Shown in pieces: positions 27,164-35,979 of a stretch of 64,000 bases of DNA (position 1 is the stretch's first letter; every line of letters starts with the position of its first letter). The translations under genes were made by a program, and so were the position numbers. The notes under the pieces are model-generated. The model was not told where the DNA came from, ran no database searches, and saw nothing but the letters and a program-made list of their open reading frames with translations. Source of the stretch: Synechococcus sp. UW179A (GTDB lineage: Bacteria; Cyanobacteriota; Cyanobacteriia; PCC-6307; Cyanobiaceae); NCBI RefSeq assembly GCF_900473965.1, contig NZ_UCNJ01000032.1:186001-250000 (forward strand), in the 5' to 3' direction.

Positions 27164-29272
27164 ATGTGCTCCGGCGGAATGGCCAGCGATCCAGCCACGG
27201 CTCAAAACGAGGCCCCTGCGGAATGGGCAACTCCAAGCGCCGGAGCTGAGGACACAACCGCAAGGGGTTTATGGCCCCAAGCACGCTCCTGGTGGGCCGA
27301 ATTCAGCCTTCAGACCAAACTGCTGGCCGTGGCCACTCTTGTGGTGAGCCTCATGATGACGGGCATTACCTTCTTCGCTCTGAATGGCATTCAGCGCGAT
27401 ACGGCGATGAATGACACCCGCTATGCGAGGGATCTAGGCCTGCTGCTGGCGGGCAATGTCAGCGAATTAGTGGCGGAAGGTCGTGATCGCGAACTCGCCA
27501 ATGTCACTGAAACCTTCTGGCGCTCAAGCAGAAGTCTCCGCTATATCTTTTTTGCCGATCCTGACGGCATTGTCTATCTGGGCATTCCCGTAAGCGGCAG
27601 TGATGATGCCAGCAATGCAGATCTGCGCCTGAGCCGGCGGCTGGAACTGCCTGATGAACTTCGCAGTCGCACCCAGAATCCGCTGGTCCGCCAGCACATG
27701 ACTCCCCAGGGTCAGGTCACAGATGTGTTCGTGCCGCTGGTGGAGAACAACAACTACCTGGGCGTGTTGGCTCTGGGTGTAAACCCCAACGAAACCGCCC
27801 TCGCCAGTGCAGCACTCACCCGTGAAGTCACGGTGGCGGTGTTCATTTCAATCTGGGTTCTGGTGATTCTGGGAGCTGTTTTCAACGCATTGACCATCAC
27901 ACGACCGGTCAAGGAGTTGCTAAGAGGCGTCCGATCCATTGGCGATGGTGACTTCCGCGCTCGCATCGGCCTGCCGATGGGTGGCGAATTGGGAGAACTG
28001 TTGGATGGCTTCAACGCCATGGCTTCACAGCTGCAGGACTATGACGCAGCCAACATCGAAGAACTCCAGGCAGCCCAGGTCAAGCAGGCGTCGCTGATCG
28101 CGACCATGGCCGACGGTGCTGTTCTGCTCGACGGTGATGGCCGCATCGTGCTCGTCAACCCAACGGCGCGACGCCTGTTCCGCTGGGAAGGTCGCAATCT
28201 GGAAGGCCAAGACTTTCTCAACGAGCTGCCGGAACTGCTGTCCGTTGAACTGCATGAGCCGCTCGATGCTGTTTTCTCGAAGCAAACGGACACCAATGAA
28301 CTCCGCAGCAGTGTCGGTGATCCACCGAGGACCCTGCGTTTCGTGATCCAGGCCGTTCGCGAGCCAAGCGGCGACACCCTCAAGGGGATCGCCGTCACCA
28401 TCCAGGACCTCACGCGGGAAGTGGAGCTGAATGCAGCTCAGAGCCGTTTCATCAGCAATGTCTCCCATGAACTGCGCACACCCTTGTTCAACATCAAGAG
28501 TTACGTGGAAACTCTCCACGACATGGGAGACCAGCTCAGCGAGGAGGATCGACAAGAATTTCTGGGTGTTGCCAATTCGGAGACAGATCGCCTCACCCGC
28601 CTGGTGAATGACGTTCTCGATCTTTCGAGACTGGAATCCAATCGAGTCGTTCAGTTCTCTGCAGTTGATCTGCGCCCTGGCCTGGAGCAGACCCTGCGCA
28701 GCTACCAGCTGAACGCCAGCGACAAGCAGGTTGAACTGAGCCTCGAAGCCGACCGCGACCTTCCCGACGTTTTGGGCAATTGGGACCTGATCCTGCAGGT
28801 GCTGGACAATCTGGTCGGCAATGCTCTGAAGTTCAGCCGCAGCGGCGGCCGTCTGATGATCAGGGCCTACACCTGGCCCGACAGCTGCCAGATGGCACCG
28901 TCGGAAACGGACAGCGACAGTATCGATGGACCCACCTGCATCCTGAGTTCCCCATTGCCGAAGATCCGGGTGGAGGTGTGTGACACCGGCTACGGCATCA
29001 GTGAGGAAAGCCAGCAACGCATTTTTGAGCGCTTTTACCGGGTTGAGAATGCTGTTCACACCGAGGTCGGGACAGGGCTTGGCCTCTCGATCGTGCGAGG
29101 CATCCTCGAAAAACACGGCAGCATGATCTCAATGGCAAGCGAGCCAGACGTGGGCACGACGTTCTGGTTTGAGCTCCCGCTGGCACAGGAAGATCCCGAA
29201 GAATTGAGGTGGAGAGCTGAGCGTCAGAGTGAAGATGAACGCCTGGCTCTGACGCCAACTACGGAGAGCTGA
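27164..29272 (+). CDS. nblS: sensor histidine kinase NblS (Hik33/DspA type)
   Basis: A 702-residue membrane kinase conserved across cyanobacteria that controls high-light and nutrient-stress responses. In order: first membrane span (about 52-75), extracytoplasmic domain, second span (about 222-246), HAMP (ITRPVKELLRGVRSIGDGDF), PAS (ATMADGAVLLDGDGRIVLVN), HisKA with FISNVSHELRTPLFN (His435), and a HATPase domain with NLVGNALKF, CDTGYGIS and GTGLGLSIVRG. The cognate regulator is not in the window. An ATG five codons in is an alternative start. The stop abuts the kaiC stop without a gap. Confidence 0.9.
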   Translation: MCSGGMASDPATAQNEAPAEWATPSAGAEDTTARGLWPQARSWWAEFSLQTKLLAVATLVVSLMMTGITFFALNGIQRDTAMNDTRYARDLGLLLAGNVSELVAEGRDRELANVTETFWRSSRSLRYIFFADPDGIVYLGIPVSGSDDASNADLRLSRRLELPDELRSRTQNPLVRQHMTPQGQVTDVFVPLVENNNYLGVLALGVNPNETALASAALTREVTVAVFISIWVLVILGAVFNALTITRPVKELLRGVRSIGDGDFRARIGLPMGGELGELLDGFNAMASQLQDYDAANIEELQAAQVKQASLIATMADGAVLLDGDGRIVLVNPTARRLFRWEGRNLEGQDFLNELPELLSVELHEPLDAVFSKQTDTNELRSSVGDPPRTLRFVIQAVREPSGDTLKGIAVTIQDLTREVELNAAQSRFISNVSHELRTPLFNIKSYVETLHDMGDQLSEEDRQEFLGVANSETDRLTRLVNDVLDLSRLESNRVVQFSAVDLRPGLEQTLRSYQLNASDKQVELSLEADRDLPDVLGNWDLILQVLDNLVGNALKFSRSGGRLMIRAYTWPDSCQMAPSETDSDSIDGPTCILSSPLPKIRVEVCDTGYGISEESQQRIFERFYRVENAVHTEVGTGLGLSIVRGILEKHGSMISMASEPDVGTTFWFELPLAQEDPEELRWRAERQSEDERLALTPTTES

Positions 29273-30811
29273 TCAAGCGTCAGGGGCTACGCCGCGTGCA
29301 ATGCGCGAGAGCTCACTGCGCTCATCACTGCTGACCCGATTCGGCACCCCAGAAATGATCCGCTCAAAGTTGGAGAAGGAATCCTTGATCTGCGGACCGT
29401 TGCCGGTGATCACGAACTCACGGATGCCCTTGTCATGCCAGGAGCCACGCATCTTGAACACGTTGACGGCACGGGCCATTTCTCCACGGATCTCCACGTA
29501 CTGCAACAGCAAAATCGTGTCGGTGATGGTGGAGATATGGGAGTCAGTGATCGAATGGCTGCCCATGAACTCTTCTGAGGTGTTCGTGAAGAAGCCAGCG
29601 ATTTCTTCCTGTTTGGCATAGCCGGTCACACCGATCACGAATTGACGGAAGGCGTTATGGCTCACTCCGCGGGCAAGAGCGGATAGGGAGTCAATCGCCA
29701 TCCGTGAGGGCTTGAACTGACTGATCTCCGTCTTGATGATCTGCAGGTGATCCTCGAGACCCGTCGATTCCGGATAAGCGCAGATGATCTTGAGTAGACC
29801 GTCCTGCTCCATCTGTTCGAAATCAATGCCCCAGCTGGTGCCGTTGCGGAGCAGCTGGGCACGCGACTCCTCATAAGCGAACAGGATGGCGCGTTCTTTG
29901 TTGCGACAAGCATCCTCGATGAAATTCGAGACCAGCAGGGTCTTGCCGGTACCCGTGGCTCCGGTGGCGAGAATGATCGAGTCTTTGAAGAAACCGCCGC
30001 CGCACATCTCATCGAGCCTGGGAACGCCCGAACTGATCCGCACGTTGGAGGAGCGCTGCGTGAGTTGCATGGCACCAAGCGGAAAGATGCTGATCCCATG
30101 CGCACCCATCGTGAACGGGAACTCTCCCTTCATGTGCGTGGTACCGCGCAGCTTTAGGATCTCCACGGTGCGCCGCCGGCGTTCTCCTTCGAGCACATTG
30201 CGCAGAATCACCACGTTGTCGGAGACGAACTCTTCAACCCCGTAGCGAGCAATCGGGCCATATTCGTCAATGCGCTCCGTGGTCATCACGGTGGTGACGC
30301 CAATTTCCTTGAGACGAGCAATCAAACGGAAGATCTCGCGACGGACAACGAACACAGCGTCGTGTTGCTGAAACACTGCGGTGATCGAATCGATCGCCAC
30401 GCGTTTCGCCTTGTATTTGCGAATGGCGTAGTTAATCCGCTCGATCAGGCCGGACAGATCGAAACTTCCGGCCACATCTTGACCATCGGGATCGGGAGAA
30501 GCGTCAAGGATGAACAGCTTGTCCTGTTCGACCATCTCCTGCAGATTCCAACCAAAGCTGGCGGCATTGCGGAGGATGTCGAGCGGCGACTCTTCGAAGG
30601 TGACAAAGATCCCCGGTTCGTCGAAGTGGGCGACGCCGTTGTGCAGAAAGTGCAGAGAGAAAACAGTTTTGCCGGTTCCGGAAGTGCCGCTGATCAGCGT
30701 GCTGCGACCAATGGGAAGGCCGCCCTGACACACGTCATCAAAACCCTCGATCCCTGTCGGAAGCTTCTGAACCTGCATCTGTGGAGAACCACTGGAGCTG
30801 GAGATCTGCAT
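29273..30811 (-). CDS. kaiC: circadian clock ATPase/kinase KaiC
   Basis: A 512-residue double-RecA protein forming the hexamer whose phosphorylation cycle keeps circadian time. The CI domain has P-loop GTSGTGKT (42-49) and the CII domain TGATGTGKT, with catalytic Glu pairs in TFEESP and AYEESR. The autophosphorylation pair is kept as Ser427-Thr428 within DSHISTITDTI, equivalent to Ser431/Thr432 of S. elongatus. It lies 66 nt downstream of kaiB, a gap that may contain its own promoter as in other kaiBC loci. Confidence 0.98.
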   Translation of the reverse strand: MQISSSSGSPQMQVQKLPTGIEGFDDVCQGGLPIGRSTLISGTSGTGKTVFSLHFLHNGVAHFDEPGIFVTFEESPLDILRNAASFGWNLQEMVEQDKLFILDASPDPDGQDVAGSFDLSGLIERINYAIRKYKAKRVAIDSITAVFQQHDAVFVVRREIFRLIARLKEIGVTTVMTTERIDEYGPIARYGVEEFVSDNVVILRNVLEGERRRRTVEILKLRGTTHMKGEFPFTMGAHGISIFPLGAMQLTQRSSNVRISSGVPRLDEMCGGGFFKDSIILATGATGTGKTLLVSNFIEDACRNKERAILFAYEESRAQLLRNGTSWGIDFEQMEQDGLLKIICAYPESTGLEDHLQIIKTEISQFKPSRMAIDSLSALARGVSHNAFRQFVIGVTGYAKQEEIAGFFTNTSEEFMGSHSITDSHISTITDTILLLQYVEIRGEMARAVNVFKMRGSWHDKGIREFVITGNGPQIKDSFSNFERIISGVPNRVSSDERSELSRIARGVAPDA

Positions 30812-30877
30812 AACGACGCTCTTATGGCTGCAAGGTAAGGAAAAAACGAGTCATCACCTGCTGGTGCACGGGCCGGC

Positions 30878-31237
30878 TTAAGAATCTGATTCGGCTGTCT
30901 CCACCTCTTCCAACGCACCCATCAACGATGAGGTGAGGTTGTTGTCGGTGAGTTCGTCGTAGAGAAGGTCCAGACCAATCAGTACCCGCTCACGGTCGGA
31001 CAGATCACCGATAATCCGACGCACCGGAGGGGGGAGGATCTTGGACAGAGTTGGTGTGGCAAGGATCTTGTCCTCCTCTGCCAGCTGAGGATTTTTGAGC
31101 ACGTCGATCACTTTCAGGGCATAGACGCCTTTGAACTCCGTCTCGAGGATGTTGCGCAGAGTCTTGAGCGCCCTCATGGAGTTCGGCGTGTTGCCGGCCA
31201 CGTAGAGCTTGAGGATGTAAGTCTTGCGTGGGCTCAT
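30878..31237 (-). CDS. kaiB: circadian clock protein KaiB
   Basis: A 119-residue thioredoxin-like, fold-switching protein that binds KaiC CI at night and sequesters KaiA. The core [40 protein letters not shown] and [22 protein letters not shown] is intact. Its acidic C-terminal tail makes it longer than the 102-residue S. elongatus protein, as seen in marine Synechococcus. Its start overlaps the kaiA stop by 4 nt, coupling their translation. Confidence 0.98.
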   Translation of the reverse strand: MSPRKTYILKLYVAGNTPNSMRALKTLRNILETEFKGVYALKVIDVLKNPQLAEEDKILATPTLSKILPPPVRRIIGDLSDRERVLIGLDLLYDELTDNNLTSSLMGALEEVETAESDS

Positions 31238-32124
31238 GGGGCCACCTCCGGATCGGTGAGAACGCGACGTTCCCCGGCCGCGGGTGTCAGGGAGACCTCA
31301 GGAGGTATCGAACGTCGATACATCTCGCAGAGGTGAGCCATGACATCGAGCAGAGCGAGGCGATAGTCCTGCAGAAAATCGTTTTTATGCCCTTCAAGTC
31401 TGAGCTGCTTCCAGAAGTCGTCAATGAGATTCATGTGGATCTCCACAGCTCGAGTGATCGGCAGATCCCCAAAGAAAGCTGTGTTCACGAAACTCTCCAG
31501 TGCCTGGTTGGCCGCAGCCGGATCCCTGAAGTAACTGATCAATAGATCGCGATAGGTGCGCTGAAGTGACTGCACAAGGTCCCGCTGCTCATCAGGAGGC
31601 AGGTTGGCGAGAAAGCGAGAGGGATCTCGCTTGTAGAAAACGCCCAGATACCCGAGTCGCTCCTGCAGGCGGCTAGAAAGCTTCCATGCACTGCCATCCA
31701 TGGCAGGCATGGCGTTCTGTTCAGCGCCGTCTTCGGGCCTGGCATCCTTCTGCCCCTGGCGCAGGAAGCGTGAGATGGAGGCATCAATGTTGTAACCCAG
31801 CTGCTCGAGCTGATCTCCAGGCAGATGGACCTCTTCAGGGTGGTAATCCACCCGCCCCATCAACTCACCTACCACCACAGCAGGGAACAACAACCCCTCG
31901 CTGCCAAGAGCTGCACGGGTCTTGTCATCCAGCAGGCACTGCTCAATCACGACAGCATCCACCGCTTCACGCTGGCGAGAGAGCAGTTCAACAACACCCT
32001 GACCGGACTCGACAGCACCGAGATCAACAGGTGAATAGCGATTCACCGGCAGCCATTGGCAGCAGATCTCTACGAGATCTCTGGTCTTGAGCAGCAAAGC
32101 GATCGTAAGTGCTGGACGAGCCAT
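31234..32124 (-). CDS. kaiA: circadian clock protein KaiA
   Basis: A 296-residue KaiA that stimulates KaiC autophosphorylation. The N-terminal pseudo-receiver (about 1-135: [20 protein letters not shown] through [13 protein letters not shown]) lacks the Asp phosphorylation pocket, and the C-terminal helical dimer domain (about 170-285) holds [35 protein letters not shown] and [18 protein letters not shown] start at ATG of MARPALTIA; the longer frame runs into the rplU leader. Its presence separates this genome from Prochlorococcus, which has lost kaiA. Confidence 0.96.
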   Translation of the reverse strand: MARPALTIALLLKTRDLVEICCQWLPVNRYSPVDLGAVESGQGVVELLSRQREAVDAVVIEQCLLDDKTRAALGSEGLLFPAVVVGELMGRVDYHPEEVHLPGDQLEQLGYNIDASISRFLRQGQKDARPEDGAEQNAMPAMDGSAWKLSSRLQERLGYLGVFYKRDPSRFLANLPPDEQRDLVQSLQRTYRDLLISYFRDPAAANQALESFVNTAFFGDLPITRAVEIHMNLIDDFWKQLRLEGHKNDFLQDYRLALLDVMAHLCEMYRRSIPPEVSLTPAAGERRVLTDPEVAP

Positions 32125-32201
32125 CCACCGCGACAGGATCCTGAGCTGAATCTTGACGAAAGGGACTAAGAAGACCGAGGATCTTTGTTTGTCTTTCGAT
32201 T

Positions 32202-32239
32202 GCGGCTCAGGCCAAATCGGCTTGTCCGAGCCTGACCGC
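32202..32239 (+). promoter_or_regulatory. hairpin in the rplU leader
   Basis: GCGGCTCAGGC (32202-32212) pairs with GCCTGACCGC (32230-32239), 10 bp with one bulged C, around a 17-nt loop. It ends 12 nt before the rplU ATG, where I see no clear Shine-Dalgarno sequence. It lies between divergent kaiA and rplU. Leader structures that bind the ribosomal protein are known for L21 operons of Firmicutes; this could be an unrelated counterpart or only a stable 5' end. Confidence 0.5.
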
Positions 32240-32251
32240 GTCCTCCAGCAC

Positions 32252-32626
32252 ATGGCCGAAACCAGTTCAACAACCTCTGCAGCTCAAGAAACGGGCACCT
32301 ACGCGATCGTCGAGGCATCCGGTCAGCAGTTCTGGCTGCAGGCCAATCGTTACTACGATCTAGACCGACTCAATGCTGAAGTCGACGCGACGGTCACCCT
32401 CGACAACGTCCTACTCGTGAAGGATTCCAAGGGCACAACACTTGGCAAGCCCTACGTGAAGGACGCCAGTGTTGAGCTGAAGGTGATGGCGCACCGCCGC
32501 GGCCCCAAGGTGATCGTTTACAAAATGCGACCCAAAAAGAAGACCCGTCGCAAGAATGGTCATCGTCAGGAATTAACCAGAGTCATGGTTCAGTCGATTT
32601 CCGTGGGTGGCAAAGCCATCAGCTGA
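32252..32626 (+). CDS. rplU: 50S ribosomal protein L21
   Basis: A 124-residue large-subunit protein binding 23S rRNA. YAIVEASGQQFWLQANRYYD starts the family domain, LLVKDSKGTTLGKPYV and VYKMRPKKKTRRKNGHRQ are typical, the latter being the rRNA-binding loop. About 15 extra residues rich in Thr, Ser and Ala precede the domain, as in other cyanobacterial L21. The ATG overlaps the CAT of an unlikely long kaiA frame on the other strand. rpmA follows after 51 nt. Confidence 0.97.
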   Translation: MAETSSTTSAAQETGTYAIVEASGQQFWLQANRYYDLDRLNAEVDATVTLDNVLLVKDSKGTTLGKPYVKDASVELKVMAHRRGPKVIVYKMRPKKKTRRKNGHRQELTRVMVQSISVGGKAIS

Positions 32627-32677
32627 TCATCCGGACCAATTCTCAACCAACATTTCACTCCTCTACCGTCCTTTTCC

Positions 32678-32944
32678 ATGGCTCATAAGAAAGGCACAGG
32701 CTCAACACGTAACGGCCGCGATTCCAATTCAAAGCGTCTCGGCGTTAAGGCTTATGGCGGAGAATCCGTCACCGCTGGCTCCATCCTGATCCGCCAGCGT
32801 GGCACCTCAGTGCTGCCTGGAGTCAATGTTGGTCACGGCAAGGACGACACCCTCTTTGCACTGACCGATGGCGTGGTGAAATTCGAAACCATCAAACGCG
32901 GACTGCGTAATCGCAAGCGCATCAACATCACCGCTGCTGTTTGA
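32678..32944 (+). CDS. rpmA: 50S ribosomal protein L27
   Basis: An 88-residue protein whose N-terminal tail reaches the peptidyl transferase centre. [20 protein letters not shown], then [20 protein letters not shown] and [15 protein letters not shown], match L27 over the full length. It has no cleavable N-terminal extension, as in most non-Firmicutes. It is cotranscribed with rplU, and a long hairpin about 80 nt downstream probably ends the transcript. Confidence 0.98.
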   Translation: MAHKKGTGSTRNGRDSNSKRLGVKAYGGESVTAGSILIRQRGTSVLPGVNVGHGKDDTLFALTDGVVKFETIKRGLRNRKRINITAAV

Positions 32945-32964
32945 CCAGCACGACATCTTGAGTA

Positions 32965-33426
32965 TCAAGAACGCCTCTCGGAACTCAGCGCCAGACGGGT
33001 CGTCAATACAAGGCCAATAACCGTAAGCCCCAGAACAACCCATGTTCTGGGGCTTTGTTCATGCAGAGCATCAGCGAGCTCCAGAGGCAGAGCAAGGCCG
33101 AGGACCCCGACAAGCAACCACTCGCCCCAGCGGCGACCAACCCAAGTAGCCCAAGCCGCCACAAGGATTAATGCGGCATAGAGCCCCGAAACAAAAGCCA
33201 GACGCATCAGACGTGTAGGGCCCAGCAGAGTTCCCTTCACGGCTAACGAAGAAAGAAATTGACGGTCCGCCTTCCCCCAGGTTTCAGCGAAATCCGACAG
33301 CTCGGCATAGTGAACATCCCCAAACACAGCGGCCAGGCTGATCGCGAGTAGAACTCCTGCCAGCAAAAGCTTCTTGACCACAATCAGACGAATCAGCCAG
33401 CGACCCTGTCCTGAGATCTGGGCCAT
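32965..33426 (-). CDS. DUF2127-like membrane protein
   Basis: A 153-residue protein with four predicted membrane spans (about 17-36, 68-92, 97-115, 128-146). The N-terminal WLIRLIVVKKLLLAGVLLAI, the loop with DFAETWGKAD and WVGRRWGEWLLVGVLGLALPLEL resemble the DUF2127 family, whose function is unknown. It converges on rpmA. Its 3' third contains, on the other strand, the hairpin that seems to serve as the rpmA terminator, so part of its coding sequence is constrained by that role. Confidence 0.7.
   Translation of the reverse strand: MAQISGQGRWLIRLIVVKKLLLAGVLLAISLAAVFGDVHYAELSDFAETWGKADRQFLSSLAVKGTLLGPTRLMRLAFVSGLYAALILVAAWATWVGRRWGEWLLVGVLGLALPLELADALHEQSPRTWVVLGLTVIGLVLTTRLALSSERRS
33025..33060 (+). 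terminator. terminator of rplU-rpmA, inside the opposite gene
   Basis: AAGCCCCAGAAC (33025-33036) and GTTCTGGGGCTT (33044-33055) form a perfect 12-bp stem with a 7-nt loop, followed by TGTTC. The T-run is poor, but the stem is the strongest in the region and lies 80 nt after rpmA. It falls within the coding sequence of the convergent membrane protein. Confidence 0.6.
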
Positions 33427-33438
33427 TGATCGTTTAGC

Positions 33439-34200
33439 TCAGCTGTCCTCAATTGGACGGTAGACCCTGGTTGTGATCAGCAGTGGATGAAACAACTCCA
33501 AAAAGCGGCTCTGCAGACAGCGAAAAAAGTTTTCCACCAGCCGCGGGTCATCGAAGTGAAAGGGGTACTCACCGTCATGCCCCTTAAAGAAATACCAGTT
33601 GAGTAGAGCCCGACCGCCGGGAGTGAGGCGTTGGTGAAACTCCATCAGCTGCCCCGAGGGATCAGGAAGATGCTCAAGCACATCCAGACAGACGACCGTG
33701 TCGAAACGTCGACCGGGAAGGCTGTCGAGATCTCGGTGGACACTCACACGGTCCTCGAGTCCCAGACGGACAGCACGATCCTGCACAAATGCACGGTTCT
33801 GAGGGTTGAGATCCACAAACCAGACATGCCGAACGCTCTCCAGACCCGCTGCTGCCAAAGCATGCGTTCCGATACCACCTCCGAAATCGAGCACGTCACC
33901 ATGAGCAAATTGCTTCTGCAGCCGCAGGGTGTCCGCGATGTAGTCGGCACTGCTGAGATGCCAGGCTGCCAATTCGAACAGGTGGCCTGTGCCAACGGTG
34001 TCCTCGTAGAAATCAGCAGCTCGCTCAGGATCGAAAGCTCCCGGATGCATCGCCGCCAGATCCTCCGTGCTCTGGGGCAGTCGCTCGGCGACTTCCGCTG
34101 CTGAGAGCGATAGGTAAGACGCCAGATGCTCCTTCACTGAGAAGCCGCTGTCGAGAAACTCCTGGATGTCCACACCAGCGGAAGCATTGAGTGGCTGCAT
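33439..34200 (-). CDS. class I SAM-dependent methyltransferase
   Basis: A 253-residue soluble methyltransferase. The SAM site is clear: GDVLDFGGGIGTHALAAA (motif I, about 99-117), VWFVDLNPQNRAF (motif II with acidic Asp), DTVVCLDVLEHLPDP (motif IV region, about 163-177), and LTPGGRALLNWYFFKGHDGE. The N-terminal 95 residues are helical and may bind substrate. The substrate is unknown. It starts about 90 nt from divergent truB and lies 12 nt upstream of the DUF2127-like gene on the same strand. Confidence 0.85.
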   Translation of the reverse strand: MQPLNASAGVDIQEFLDSGFSVKEHLASYLSLSAAEVAERLPQSTEDLAAMHPGAFDPERAADFYEDTVGTGHLFELAAWHLSSADYIADTLRLQKQFAHGDVLDFGGGIGTHALAAAGLESVRHVWFVDLNPQNRAFVQDRAVRLGLEDRVSVHRDLDSLPGRRFDTVVCLDVLEHLPDPSGQLMEFHQRLTPGGRALLNWYFFKGHDGEYPFHFDDPRLVENFFRCLQSRFLELFHPLLITTRVYRPIEDS

Positions 34201-34293
34201 GGACCATCAGGACACGATCGGGCAAACCTACGTGCGAGCCCACTGGTGTCAAAGACAAGGTGCCACAGTCGATAGCTAGACATAACTTGCAAC

Positions 34294-35184
34294 TTGACTG
34301 CGTCCATCGGCTTCGCCGTGATCGACAAGCCAGCGGGGATCACCTCCCACGCTTGCGTCGCTCGCATCAGGCGACTGCTAGGCATCCGCAGGGTTGGTCA
34401 TGGCGGAACGCTGGATCCCGCGGTGACAGGCGTCCTGCCGATCGCAGTGGGACAGGCGACAAGACTGTTGCCCTACTTGCCTGGTGAGAAGACCTATCGA
34501 GGCGTCATCCAGCTGGGGCTTACCACCAACACCGACGACCTGCAGGGCGAGGAACTATCCAGACAATTAGTCCCAAATCTGAGCTCAGCAAAACTGGATC
34601 AGGCACTGAGTCGGTTCCGCGGCGCGATTACCCAACAGCCCCCTCAGGTCTCAGCGGTGCATGTGGATGGTGAGCGTGCTCATGCCAGGGCCCGTCGCGG
34701 TGAAGTAATGGAGCTTCCAGCACGGCCTGTGACCATTCACCAACTGCGCCTGCTGGGGTGGGATGCTGCGCAAGCCCAGTTGAGCGTGGAAGTGCACTGC
34801 TCAGCAGGCACTTACATCCGTTCGCTGGCCAGAGATCTGGGAATAGCACTCGGATGCGGAGGTTGTCTGGGCAGCCTCAGGCGGACCCAGGCCCTCGGCT
34901 TCCATGAGCACCAAGCAGTGCCTCTGCCTGACGCTCTGGACGAGGTTGGTCAAGGCGAAATGACCTTGCTTCGACCCGAGCTGGCCTTGCCTCATCTGCC
35001 GAAGCGTCTGCTCAGTGCTAGCGAACAAGTGGACTGGAGCTGTGGGCGCAGGATCACCCCCGGCATCAGCTGCGCAGCTGATGCTGTGATCGTTCTCAGT
35101 GAAGGAGGGCGCATGCTCGGACTCGGTGTGCCCGATGCAGAGGATGGTGTGAAACCGAAGGTGGTGTTTGAAGCTCGGGGCTGA
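34294..35184 (+). CDS. truB: tRNA pseudouridine(55) synthase TruB
   Basis: A 296-residue enzyme making pseudouridine 55 in the T loop of tRNAs. FAVIDKPAGITSHACVARIR and GHGGTLDPAVTGVLPIAVG, with catalytic Asp41, are diagnostic; YRGVIQLGLTTNTDD, QPPQVSAVHVDGERAHARAR and VHCSAGTYIRSLARDLG follow in the right order, with a short PUA-like C-terminal part. The frame opens with TTG, since no ATG lies before the conserved start. yebC follows after 51 nt on the same strand. Confidence 0.95.
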   Translation: MTASIGFAVIDKPAGITSHACVARIRRLLGIRRVGHGGTLDPAVTGVLPIAVGQATRLLPYLPGEKTYRGVIQLGLTTNTDDLQGEELSRQLVPNLSSAKLDQALSRFRGAITQQPPQVSAVHVDGERAHARARRGEVMELPARPVTIHQLRLLGWDAAQAQLSVEVHCSAGTYIRSLARDLGIALGCGGCLGSLRRTQALGFHEHQAVPLPDALDEVGQGEMTLLRPELALPHLPKRLLSASEQVDWSCGRRITPGISCAADAVIVLSEGGRMLGLGVPDAEDGVKPKVVFEARG

Positions 35185-35235
35185 TGCTGCGAGCTCAGTA
35201 ATTTGCTTTAAAGCAAACGGACGCCGAAGCATCCG

Positions 35236-35979
35236 ATGGCAGGCCACAGCAAATGGTCCCAGATCAAACGCTCCAAGGCGGTAGTGGATGCCAAGCGAGG
35301 GGCTGTGTTCACCAGGATCGGACGCGAAATCACCGTGGCGGCACGCCAGGGCAGTGACCCCGATGGCAATTTTCAGCTGCGCACAGCGATCGTTAAGGCC
35401 AAGGCCGCTGGAGTACCAGCAAGCAACATCGAAAGAGCCATCGCGAAAGGCTCCGGCAAGGCTGGTGACACGGAACAGCTTGAATCGATCCGCTACGAGG
35501 GTTATGGCCCCGGAGGAGTAGCTGTGCTGGTGGAGGCACTGAGCGACAACCGCAACCGCACCGCAGCCGCGGTGCGTCTGGCCTTCAGCAAACACGGCGG
35601 CAACCTCGGTGAAAGCGGATGCGTGAGCTATCTCTTCCAGCACCGCAGTGAAGTGAGCCTCCAGAACCAAGCAATCAATGAGGAGGCACTGCTGGAATGC
35701 CTGCTCAACCTGGAGGCCGATGGTTATGAGCTCAGAAGCGCCGAGGAAGCTCTGGTACATGGTCCCTTTGAAGCGCTCGAATCCCTGCAGAACGGACTAC
35801 GTGATCAAGGCTGGGGGGTCTCGGAATGGGCCCACTGCTGGCACCCTCTCACCCAGGTGAGACCGAACAACGAAGAGAGCACCCAAAAGTGCCTGAAGTT
35901 GCTGGAGGCCCTAGAGGAACTCGACGACATCTGCAGTGTCAGCGCGAACCTCGAGCTCAGGGATGACCTGCCCGTGTAG
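35236..35979 (+). CDS. yebC: YebC/PmpR family protein
   Basis: A 247-residue cytoplasmic protein of the YebC/TACO1 family, described variously as a transcriptional regulator and as a translation factor helping with proline stretches. [49 protein letters not shown] and [20 protein letters not shown] are signature blocks; three domains fit the known fold. Its last 23 nt overlap the 3' end of the oxoprolinase gene on the other strand. Confidence 0.93.
   Translation: MAGHSKWSQIKRSKAVVDAKRGAVFTRIGREITVAARQGSDPDGNFQLRTAIVKAKAAGVPASNIERAIAKGSGKAGDTEQLESIRYEGYGPGGVAVLVEALSDNRNRTAAAVRLAFSKHGGNLGESGCVSYLFQHRSEVSLQNQAINEEALLECLLNLEADGYELRSAEEALVHGPFEALESLQNGLRDQGWGVSEWAHCWHPLTQVRPNNEESTQKCLKLLEALEELDDICSVSANLELRDDLPV

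Noticed and set aside
28025-29116. 363-codon frame antisense to nblS
   Set aside because: The kinase motifs on the other strand are complete, and long antisense frames are common in this base composition.
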